Shown: positions 12,508 through 22,668 of the stretch, one piece after another
Numbering within the stretch: position 1 is the first letter of the stretch
Layout of the letters: each line of letters opens with the position of its first letter
Origin: Cannabis sativa
Taxonomy: Eukaryota > Streptophyta > Magnoliopsida > Rosales > Cannabaceae
Assembly: GCF_029168945.1 (NCBI RefSeq)
Contig: NC_083609.1
Coordinates: 24,797,501 to 24,861,500, forward strand
Direction: 5' to 3'
Length of the DNA stretch: 64,000 bases
Translations under genes and position numbers: made by a program
The notes under the pieces: generated by a model
What the model saw: only the letters and a program-made list of their open reading frames with translations
Database searches by the model: none
Told to the model about the DNA's origin: nothing

Positions 12508-12682
12508 TCGAACTCCCTTCGATCACCTTGAAGAGTGCTTGAATCCTCCCGATTCAAGGCTTAAAGGCTATCTCCCGAAAGCCTATACAACCATCTCCCG
12601 AAGGTTGTGTGCTTGTATCCTCCCGATGCAAGACTTCAAAAGCAATCTCCCGAAAGCTTGTAAATACCCTTCTCCCGAAGGT
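12508..12682 (-). repeat. Stem-loop array in Copia A 5' LTR
   Basis: The same array as at 2761-2935, with no difference I could see. In this LTR it lies downstream of both candidate TATA boxes, so it should fall in the R/U5 leader of the genomic transcript, ahead of gag. Confidence 0.8.
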
Positions 12683-13076
12683 GCACTGATGTTCTTCTTC
12701 GTTGTAGACTTGAATACAGACTCAAGACAATACAAACAACAAATAAACAGAGTAAGAGTAGAACAACTCTTCTCTACAAATCAAAGACTCTCTTTTCTAA
12801 AGATATGAATGAAATTCAAAGATACAAGAGAGGTACCAAGAGAGGTACTAAACAAAGACACTCTTTCCTTAAGATATGAAAGCAATTCTAAGTGTATGAA
12901 AGAGATACAAAACCTAGCTACTATAAGATGTATTTATAATGAATATACATCTCATAGACAGCTTACATTCGGTCTGAACAAGACCTCAACCCACTAGAAA
13001 CTTCCCTAAAATAATTCTTCAATCAATCCAGGAATTTCCGTTTCTGTACATACAGAATCGTGGGCAGTAACTACAA

Positions 13077-13100
13077 CTTTCCTTTTATAGAAAAGGAAAG
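13077..13100 (-). promoter_or_regulatory. Candidate Copia A TATA box inside a palindrome
   Basis: Ten-bp arms (13077-13086 and 13091-13100) flank ATAG. Read on the minus strand this gives CTATAAAAGG, a good plant TATA match at about 13082-13090, roughly 280 bp into the 5' LTR. The same block is at 3328-3351 in the 3' LTR. A second candidate, TATAAATA on minus near 12930, cannot be excluded. Confidence 0.45.
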
Positions 13101-15335
13101 TCTAGCTCCGGTTTTCTCTTCAAGAAACCTGATCTTAGAAAATGGGAAACTCAACACAAGATCAGAATAACGGTGTTAGATAAAAACGAAATGGGTAACC
13201 AAACTTACCATTTTTACCTTTTTTCCAAAAATAGGAAAGCTAGACAACTTTCCTTTCAAGTTTGATTTACACAAATATGGAAACCAAATCAATATATGCC
13301 AGCCGAAATATACATTAAATAATAAAATATTTTTGTCAATTAAATATGCCAAAAATGGAATTAACATTCAAGATATAATTTTATATTTTTTGACAAACTC
13401 CAGAGCTACATGGATCTTGAATCTGAAATTAGTACAATATTCTTTAACTTTTGTATATTTATACATGTTAACATATATTTGATTTCATAATTTTTTTAAA
13501 ACAATATCATTATTTCATGCAAATGTTATTTCTTTTTTCTTTTATCAGGCATTTTGGCTATAGCAATAGACATGGGACCAAAAAGACAGGTTCAAACACC
13601 TTCTGGTACAACATCAATAGTTCAAGATGTAATTCTCATCAATGAAAAGTGAGTCTTTACTTTTTGTTCTCTGATTTATTCTACTAAAATACTAAAATTA
13701 ATTCATTACATTCAACTTTATTTCATTCATGTCTTTTCTTCTTTAAGGTTCCAGACAATTACACTTACTATGTGGGATAACTTCGTAGACCATGTGTGCA
13801 ACAACATTTCAAATGCTTTGAATAGGAAGCCAGTGATTATAGGAACACATCTCAAAGTTAAATCTTATAATGGTAAAATACATATACATTTAACCTCAAT
13901 TATATATGGCTTTCAAAAGATGAATTGTAATGAAAATTATCTTGTAGGTTTGTCTGTTTCCACAAAACGTAATAGTACAATCTTAATTGATCCTCAATTT
14001 GAAGAAGTTCTCCAACTGACATCTTGGTTAGTTTGTTTTGTGAACTTAATGTTACTATTGTTCTTCATTCCAGTTATTATATCATCTTCTTAAAACTCAA
14101 ATGGTATCTAATTATTTATTGTATTTATTTAATAAAAAATAAGGGTGGACAACAACATTGACAAGCTCAATGACATTGTCAACAACAAGACTTTTTGTGC
14201 AATTACTGTGGTAGCTCCTACTATAGAAAAATTAGTGCAGCTCAACAAAATTGAAGATATGTTATTCAAGGTATAGCTATAATCAAATTTATTTAATAAT
14301 GCATTTAACTTCTCATCAATTTTATTGTATTTGTCTTATATTTTTTTTTTCTTAATGCAGCAACAAAGTTATTGGGTGAAGGCAAAGTCACTGCTAAGTT
14401 AACTAATCAACCACTTTGGTACATGTCATGTGACAAATGCAATAAAATTGCAAATGCTTGCAACAAGGTCGCAGATATTAACCACAATGAAATTTATGAA
14501 TGCATCCATTGCAAGAATAAAAAAGCAATTGCAGTTCCAAGGTGTGCTTTTAACTTTTATTTAGTATATATAATAGTTTATTTAAATTTTATATTTAATA
14601 TATATTACTTTATTATTCACTTTATTACAAAATAAGTTGCATTATATAAAGCTTCATGTATATATTTTAGCTTTATTAACTAATCCTTATCATTTTTTTA
14701 GAGTCCGAGCTTTTGTTAACTTAGAAGATTCATCAGGTTGTATCAATGCATCCATAATTGGAGAATCTGCTGAGAAATTATTTGGATGCACAGGAAAGCA
14801 GTTGATGGACATGGACTCTTTGGTACATATATAATAAACAAAACTTGAAAAAAAATTTATATGTGAAATTTTTGTTTATAATAATAATATTAATAATACT
14901 ATACTTTGTATGCAGGGCCATGATAAGAAACTGCTTGATATTATTTATGAATCTTTAAACAAGGACTACATTATTTATGTAAGAGCTGTTAAAAAAGACT
15001 CCACTATAGATGAATACTAATACAATGTTGTTTTTGTCTTTGATCTAACTTCTGATATGGCTCAAGCAATATCTCCACAACCAAATGAAGTTGGACATAC
15101 AGAAAATAAATCACCAAAACGACTACATCTACCCTCTCATGAAATCACAGACTCACCAATGGCAAGCAAGGCAAAGAAAGTCCTTTTTCTGGCTTCAAAC
15201 AAGCTTGCTAATGCTGCTGTTGAACATGTTAATGATCTTTCTGCAATTGAAAAGAATGTTGCCAAAAACGCTACCATTGAAGAGGATAATGAGAAGCTGA
15301 AGGATCCAATCAACACTGAACTTGACAAAAAATGA

Positions 15336-15361
15336 ATAGAATTACTTTCTAGCTTTATATA

Positions 15362-15393
<32 letters not shown>

Positions 15394-16026
15394 AGTAATG
15401 TTAGGATGATGATCGTAGACATTACTCTTTTGATGGTTGTAGTATGGCACAACTTTTGTATCCAAAATGTAAATTATTTTGTCCTCTACTTGAAGAACAA
15501 AATAATTTAAATTTTGTTGACTAATATATCTTTTGTTTAAAAGACTTTTGTAGTCTACCATTAAGTACCTTGAATGAAAGAACTCTTTGTTATTATGTTC
15601 ATTGCTAAGTATTTGTTCTTTTTACTTATTAAAGTCTACTATTAAATCTTCCTTTTTATTTAAAAAGAACTCTTATTATTATACTGTCATTTTCTAATTT
15701 CTAATTATGTATAATTTATTTTTTATTTTTAATCTTCTTTCCATGTTGTTTTAATATATTTTAATTTAAAATAATATATAATTTTAAAAATTCTAATTTC
15801 TTAAAACTTTAAAAATTGTATATCACATAATCTTATAATATATTATCGTATAATATAAATGTTAATTCTAATTTTTTTTTTCTTAAACACATTCATAATA
15901 CAAATGATTGACCATTAACTTTATATTAATACATTTAAAATTAAAAAAGAAACTTAAAATTAAAATAAAACTAAAAAAAATCTGAAATGATACAGAATAT
16001 ACGTGCAACGCACGTCCAAAAACTAG
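15336..16026 (+). other. Helitron 3' non-coding region and terminal hairpin
   Basis: AT-rich tail of the Helitron with an (AT)n microsatellite at about 15364-15391. The end is ACGTGC-AAC-GCACGT (16001-16015), a perfect 6-bp stem, then CCAAAAA and CTAG (16023-16026), with T at 16027. This is the expected rolling-circle termination signal. Confidence 0.88.
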
Positions 16027-16387
16027 TTTTTTTTAAAAAAAATTATTCTATTTATAGTCATACTATTATACTTATCTCTACATAATACTATTAATTTTCA
16101 TTAGTCTCGACTTCTATCTCTCTATTTTTTTTTATTTTCATAATCATAAATTTCATTATTTTTTATCATTCACTTTTGTCCAGTCTAATTATTTTTTATC
16201 AATCACTCTTCCATCTCTTTCTCTCACTTCTACCTATTATTTTTTTTTTCAAAATTTCATAACACTTTAATTTTATATGGAGAATTATTTTCTCACATCT
16301 ATATCATTTTTATTTTCAGTACAATCAAATTTTGGTTTTTATTTACACATATCATATTAACAATTAATGATATTTTAATGCTCCATT
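16027..16387. other. AT-rich flank between Helitron and LINE fragment
   Basis: T-rich DNA with no coding frame or repeat that I recognise. It ends in the left copy of the LINE target duplication (16373-16387). Confidence 0.5.
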
Positions 16388-16659
16388 TTTTTTTTGAATA
16401 AAAAAGATTATATCATTGATAATTAACTAGCATCCGCAATTACAATATTACACAAAGAAGAAGGAGCATTATACTCCAAGTAAATTCGATCTGACGAAAA
16501 ACAAGACCCCCTAGCAATATTGTGGGCAACCTTATTTGCAGAACGATTAACAAAAGAAACTTGAACATTATTTAAAGAAGATAAAATTAAACGACAATCC
16601 TCCACCAACAACCCAAATTGAGATGGCATATGAATAGGACTTTGAATTGATGGCATATG
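16388..16659 (-). mobile_element. 5'-truncated LINE insertion (RNase H tail)
   Basis: A 15-bp target duplication TTTTAATGCTCCATT flanks it (16373-16387 and 16660-16674). The minus strand codes for the end of a plant LINE RNase H domain: FGLLVEDCRLILSSLNNVQV, then FVNRSANKVAHNIARGS, then about 28 residues and a stop at 16423. A short A-tract on the minus strand (plus T9 after 16387) is the retroposon tail. Only the last 80 or so codons were copied, typical of abortive target-primed reverse transcription. Confidence 0.88.
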
Positions 16660-16772
16660 TTTTAATGCTCCATTAGTTTGTGTTGATAATATATCTATTT
16701 GTGTTTATAATGTAGATTTTTTAAGTGACATATATAGCTTTTTATATATTAATAATGATTTTTTTTTTCTAG

Positions 16773-16886
16773 GCCTATCCATGGAGTCAATCTCGATCTG
16801 ATTCAATGCACCAAGTAGTGGTTCTACTCCGTAAAGGCATGGATGGAAATTCTACCTTTAATTGTTTTGAGCAACAAGATTTCACG
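16773..16886 (+). other. Unidentified exon-like block
   Basis: A pyrimidine-rich tract ending in TAG precedes the block and GTAAGT follows it. The 114 bp between are open in one frame for exactly 38 codons (starting AYPWSQSRSDSM and containing HQVVVLLRKGMDG). It looks like an internal exon of a + strand gene, but I find no neighbouring exon and do not recognise the protein. It could be a relic of a gene broken up by the surrounding insertions. Confidence 0.4.
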
Positions 16887-17524
16887 GTAAGTGAACTCAC
16901 CCTCTTTTGATTTCTACATCTACTGATATAAAGAAGAAGTAATTTTAATCTAAATAGATTGTTATCATGGTAAGATGAGATCGTTTCTAATAATTACAAT
17001 AAATAATTTACAATTGTATATTTTGTATAGTTATAAATGTTTTTTTTTTTTCCTTTTGACAACCTGCATAGTTATAAATATCTATAACAACTATCTTTTA
17101 TCCTTTTATATATTAATCAATTAGTTTACAATATGAATCATTAATATGTTTAAATAATTTTATTTTGTTTTTTAAAAAATTCAGCTGCTATTATAAATCA
17201 CAAATCGTTTACAACAACAGAAAAAATTCCAGTTTTTTATTTTATTTTATTCTAACAAATATGAATTTACTAATCTATATATATATATATGACATTCTAA
17301 AATAACTTTAAATAGCTCTAATTCTTCTTTGCTTAATTCTCTTATTTGTTTTTTAATTTTTTAGCTTAATTCTCTAAATATTTTAATTTTTTATTAAAAA
17401 AAACATCTATACATATAATTTAATTATTTTTATTTTTTTTAAAAAAATCTAAAATATACGGCATGTTGATCTCATTTAAAATTATCATCATAGTTATTTA
17501 TATAGTAGTATAATATCTCTTTTA
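16887..17524. other. AT-rich intergenic DNA
   Basis: No gene or clear repeat boundary seen. The stretch ends at the A that precedes the candidate Helitron start. Confidence 0.5.
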
Positions 17525-17853
17525 TCTATTCTATATAAAGTGTGCTTATATAACTGAAATTCTTGGTTTATGAGAAATTTATGGGTAATTTTTTATTTTT
17601 ATTTAATAAAATAATAAAATATTATTTAAATATAATAAAATAATAATAAAACAAATCCTATTAATATTTAAACTGATATTTAGCATATTTTAACTCTATA
17701 TATAATCACAACTATAACTCTAGAAATTAAAAATATATATATAAAATAATCGTCCATGAATTTACACTCACAGAATTACAATTTACAACATGATCACAAG
17801 TTGTTTTTATTCAGATAAAACAGTAACGAGTAACACCACACTAAATATAGACT

Positions 17854-18514
<661 letters not shown>

Positions 18515-19437
18515 AGATGGATGAGTGAATCTGCGAAAAATGGAGGATCTGACGCAAATTCGTTGTGAGAAATTCAAAAAAATCGTCCCCCAATTTCAGG
18601 TTCTGATCCAATTGGGTCTTCTTTTTATTCGTAAATCATCCCCCAATTTTTAAGATTAATTTTTCATTTTCTAACATTTTGGGATTTTTGTCTCCTTATT
18701 GAATCTTTTCAAATCTGCATTGTTTCTATCAAAATTAATGAGCTCACATCGTTGTTGTGTTATACGGAGACTAAACTATGACATTTGTTATGTTTAACCT
18801 TCACATAAAAAAAAAACATGTTGTTATATTCTATATTTGGATTATGTTAAAAATTTGATCTTATGAAGAATACGTTTAATTAGCTTAATGTGTTATACTA
18901 TGCAATATATTCATATACAGTCCTTTTTCTTTTCTATCTTCGAAAGGATAGTTAATAAATATAATATATAGTTTTTTTTTAAATAATATATAGCTTTTTT
19001 TTACTCTCTCTAATATGAAATAACAAAAAAAAAAAAAAACTGAATTATCCATGCGCGTTGGGTCCACATGAGTCAAAAAAAAATTATAAAATTATCCTTT
19101 ACAAAAATATACACTGATATTTTTTTAAATTTTTTTTGATGATCTTAAAAAATATTATAAAAATAATATCAAAACAAAAAAAAAATTACTTACCCTAATT
19201 TCGTTTTATCTTAAGAAAAAAGAAATTTAATTTTCTAATTATTTTTTTTTTCACAGGAAAAAATATTTTCGTGTACTAGTGTCCAATTAATGGATTATAC
19301 TGCAGAGGTGTAGTTTTAAAGAAATAAAATAACTTTACTTGTCTTTCATAAGTAAATTTTTTTAATTAAATTAATTATGCACACCATGTCTAATCATCTT
19401 AAATGAAAATAAATAACTATTTGCAGGAACACCACCG
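18515..19437. other. Non-coding interior of candidate Helitron
   Basis: The first 250 bp are less AT-rich and may be another captured piece (UTR-like). The rest is AT-rich without frame or known motif. Confidence 0.4.
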
Positions 19438-19624
19438 CTTTGTCGACACTACCATATTCGATTTATACACAAAAAAATGGACAATCCAGTTATATGCAGA
19501 CTCGGTTAGAATGAAAAGTGCAAAATAAAAAATTATACTATTGTCTCTGTCGAAGCAAATATTATCTTCAATTATCAACAATTTAGAGATTAATTTTTAA
19601 TTTTCTTTTTATCTTACATACATT
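19438..19624 (+). repeat. Direct repeat copy 1 in candidate Helitron
   Basis: Closely related to 20323-20569. It shares the core TGTCGACACTACCATATTC, then a segment on sense-strand AAAATGGACAATC, ACTCGG and GAATGAAAAGTGCAAAA, and a tail rich in TTTTTAATTTTC. Copy 2 has about 60 extra bases in the middle. Confidence 0.8.
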
Positions 19625-20322
19625 GTGTTTCTTTTTAATTTTTAATTTCCTTTTTATTCATGGGTCACTTTTCATTTATATATAATAAAATAAATCCCAT
19701 TAAATCCAAAAAAATACGATTGGGTTTTTGCTGTTGTACATCTACGATTAGGTTTTCTTTAATTATTTATTGTATTATTTTTCCTATTACAATTTGGACA
19801 TTCCCATGGGATCACACATAATATTCCAATCAGCACTTCTCTTTTTTCTTCTTCACAACTTAATAACAAAATATATAAGTAATAATAATAATAAAAAAAA
19901 AGAAGCGTGACTTTTATCAAAGTTCACAAAACCAAGCATCAATGGCGAAAAAAATCCAACAAAGTTTACAGCTAATAAATGATTCTAAGTGCTCGGCATA
20001 TGCATTAGTTTCCAGGAGCAAAGTTTTTTAAAGTTACGTAATAATTTACATATATGTTGCAAACACAATATACAAAAAATAAAGAAGAATATGGAAGAAA
20101 GAAGAGACCATTATTCACATCTAGAAAGGCAGTGGAGATAATAATAGAAACTTTTCATTTTTTTTCTTTTTTTTATCAATTTTTTTTTTCTTTTTGAGTA
20201 AAGATAAATATGAAATTTTAATCATATAGAGTTTTATTTTAATAAAATATAGTATTTTAAAATAATTTAATAGTATTTTGTTATAGAATACTATCACTTT
20301 TTGTTAAACATGGTTTTCACTT

Positions 20323-20569
20323 TTTGTCGACACTACCATATTCAATTTATTAACGAAAAAATGGACAATCAAGATATATGCGGACTCGGCTAGAATGAAA
20401 AGTGCAAAATACAAAAATTACACTATTGTCTCTATCGAAGCAAATGAAGATTAAAATCCACCAATGACTATCATCAGTTTTTTTATCTACAATTTTTAGA
20501 CAAATGTTATCTTCAATTATCAATAATTTAAAGATTGATTTTTAATTTTCTTTTTATCTTACACTCATT
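20323..20569 (+). repeat. Direct repeat copy 2 in candidate Helitron
   Basis: Diverged longer copy of 19438-19624, about 890 bp downstream and close to the Helitron 3' end. Confidence 0.8.
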
Positions 20570-20858
20570 TAAGTAATGTTTCTTTAAGTATTGGAACATC
20601 AATTTTTAATTTATTTTTGGATTAATTTAAGAACATATTTAAATCATCAAGCTTTCTTAAACACTAATATATTGCATTCGGTATTCACTTTTAATTGACA
20701 ACGTTAGAAAATATAATATTTAGATACACATAATAATAATCTCACCTAATAATTAATAATATTTTTTCTTTAATTTTTAATTGTATCACTTTCAAATAAC
20801 ATAGAAAAAAACTAGCATAAATTTAGTATACGTGCCTCGAACGTAGTTTTTTTTCTAG

Positions 20859-21703
20859 TATATATAATAATCGTGATAATATTATTGTTGTAGATTCATA
20901 TATTTTATTGTTAATCTGTTATTTTTTTCATCTATTGTTTTTACTTTGCATTGTAAAGGTAATTTTATTCCTTATATTACTTTGAGAGATTACATTTACA
21001 AATATTGTTCTTATAACAATGTATTTATACATTAGCCACTAATGTCCTTATTATTATTTTGAGTGGAGAAGAGTGGTAGGTATTGCCACAAAAAAATTAT
21101 TTAAGCAATTTATATAAAAAAATTTATGAATTCAACTAAGATACAAATTTTTGGTAGTTAGTTAGATGTATTTATCTATTTATATATTTATATCAAGCTG
21201 AGTCATAAGATAGTAATGTCAACTTTAAATGTAGTGATGACTATAAGTGAGATACGGTGATGACAGTTATTTTGAAATAGTTTTTAATAAGTTTATGATC
21301 TTCTTTTTGTTTTAGATCTATATTTTTTGTGAGTATTATTTAATTTTCAAATTTTCTTTATTATAATATACATTTGAATTTTTTTTTGTGTGTTTTCTTT
21401 TGCATATGAAAAATTGTATGATGATTTTTTTTTTTAAAAAAAAGTTCTTTTGAGTTCTCTATATAGATTTTTTTAATAAATATATATTTTAAGATTAAAC
21501 ATAAAATAAATTTAAAATTATTTGATACAATTTTATTATTCAATGAATTTCACACATATAATTTAAGCGTGGCTTGTTTACTAGTACAATATAAAAATAC
21601 ATTAAGAAATCGTATTTTATTATATAAAATCTTAAAAACGATATAGATATTTAAAATTCCATAAAAACTTTTTTATTATTATTTTTTTTGTTTTTTTTAA
21701 AAA
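20859..21703. other. AT-rich intergenic DNA
   Basis: No gene seen. The stretch ends in the left TTTTAAAAA copy (21695-21703) that flanks the MITE. Confidence 0.5.
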
Positions 21704-22076
21704 GGGTAAATACTATTTTGGACCCTCTGTTTTACAAAAGTTACCAATTGGACCCTGTGTTTTATTAAATGACAAAATGGACCCTGTATTTTCTAAAATA
21801 GTACAAATAGGACCCTGAATTGATTTTTTGTCAAAATAAAGTTAAATTATAATCCGATCTAAAAGTGCTATGACAAAACTGTTTACATTTTTTGTATCTG
21901 TTCGTATTAAGCATTGTCTTCAAGTTGGTTGTATTAAAAAAAAAGTTGTCAAAAATTAAGCTCAGGGTCCTATTTTTACTATTTTAGAAAATACAGGGTC
22001 TATTTTGTCATTTAACAAAACACAAGGTCCAATCTGTAACTTTTGCAAAACACAGGGTCCAAAATGGTATTTACCC
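21704..22076. mobile_element. Foldback MITE, Mutator-like, 9-bp target duplication
   Basis: Long terminal inverted repeats of about 115 bp (about 21704-21820 and 21960-22076) built from 'gggtccaaaatggtatttaccc'-type phrases are separated by about 140 bp of AT-rich spacer. Both sides carry TTTTAAAAA (21695-21703 and 22077-22085), a 9-bp duplication typical of MULE-derived foldback elements. No transposase. It lies about 380 bp upstream of the EDRF1 start codon, so it may sit in or beside that promoter. Confidence 0.85.
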
Positions 22077-22085
22077 TTTTAAAAA

Positions 22086-22458
22086 ATAATGCCTAAATAC
22101 ATTTTGATTTGTTATTTATTTTTTCTTAATAATCCCTAAATAAATTGTTTGAACAAAATAAAGATTAGAAAGATACAGGACGTGATGTGGCCTAATTGAA
22201 TAGTAGATTATGGCTGAGCTAGGCACCACAGAGGCCAAAGGAGAGGAGAGAGAAGACCAGAAAATTCTAGAAGAGAAGAAGAAGAAGATGAAGAAGCACA
22301 AATAGAAGCAAACATTTGCATACAACAAATAGATAAATAACATAAATATAAGAGTTCCTTGCCAAAATAGCGTAGTGCAATTTGCACTCTAAGCTAAGCC
22401 TCCAATAAACCTAAAGCTTTTTCTTTGATCTCAGAACAGAATCAATAATCAATCGACA
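22086..22458 (+). promoter_or_regulatory. EDRF1 5' flank and leader
   Basis: A less AT-rich, purine-rich stretch (GAGGAGAGAGAAGA and GAAGAAGAAGAAGATGAAG blocks, 22235-22300) followed by the probable 5' UTR. No clear TATA box. The MITE target duplication ends at 22085, so the upstream promoter is close to or includes the MITE. Confidence 0.5.
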
Positions 22459-22617
22459 ATGGAAGGTGGATCGCCTGAGCTTCAGTGTGTTGGCAAGTTG
22501 GAGATTGCCAGTCCCAAGCCCCTTGGCTTCCTCTGCGGCTCTATTCCTGTTCCCACTGACCGATCCTTTCATTCTTTCAACTCCTCTTCTGATCTCATTC
22601 CTTCTCCCCAAACGTCC

Positions 22618-22668
<51 letters not shown>

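Larger units (their letters stand above)
2396..13366 (-). mobile_element. Copia A: young Ty1/copia LTR retrotransposon
   Basis: Two direct LTRs (2396-3620 and 12148-13366) start TG and end CA, flanked by the 5-bp target duplication TTCAA (2391-2395 and 13367-13371). All proteins are on the minus strand, so the 5' LTR is the right one. Order in sense direction: PBS, gag, protease, integrase, RT, RNase H, an extra ORF, polypurine tract, 3' LTR. Integrase before RT defines copia. A long gag, large size (10.97 kb) and a post-pol ORF suggest the SIRE/Maximus lineage, which is an inference. The LTRs are nearly identical apart from differences clustered at CAG/CTG, so the insertion is recent. Confidence 0.96.
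12148..13366 (-). repeat. Copia A 5' LTR
   Basis: A 1,219-bp LTR, TG...CA, ending at the TTCAA target duplication 13367-13371. In the minus direction it should provide the promoter and the start of the transcript. It has a candidate TATA box at 13082-13090, and the stem-loop array at 12508-12682 lies downstream of it. Confidence 0.96.
1880..15335 (+). pseudogene. Helitron RPA70-like gene, split by Copia A
   Basis: An ssDNA-binding protein of the replication protein A large-subunit type, carried by the Helitron. Exons inferred from frame and GT/AG: 1880-2026, 2185-2395 continuing at 13372-13431, 13549-13648, 13748-13872, 13948-14026, 14144-14270, 14361-14541, 14702-14822, 14916-15335. The start motif MAELYKLIPEISLGEMNW leads into an OB fold. 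The exon at 14361 has a CX2C...CX2C zinc ribbon (MSCDKC and CIHCKN), as in the RPA70 C-terminal domain. Lesions: the 11-kb Copia A insertion in exon 2; a probable 1-nt loss near 14387 (the zinc-ribbon frame is not the frame entering the exon); and TAA at 15018-15020, after which the same frame stays open to 15335, consistent with CAA to TAA. Before the insertion the gene may have been nearly complete. Confidence 0.85.
1..16026 (+). mobile_element. Helitron, 3' part, with helicase end and RPA gene
   Basis: Seen: a Pif1-type helicase C-terminus at the left edge, an RPA70-like gene downstream in the same orientation, and at the right end a 6-bp hairpin (16001-16015) followed 7 bp later by CTAG with T as the next base. 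Known: plant Helitrons transpose by rolling circle, encode Rep/helicase and often RPA, end in a hairpin plus CTRR, and insert between A and T without target duplication. Inference: the Rep domain, most of the helicase and the 5' TC end lie outside the window. The element is interrupted by Copia A (2396-13366), so its own length here is about 5 kb. Confidence 0.87.

Noticed and set aside
21560..21585. A further Helitron 3' end at TTTACTAGT
   Set aside because: No stable hairpin precedes the CTAG, and no matching 5' end was seen.
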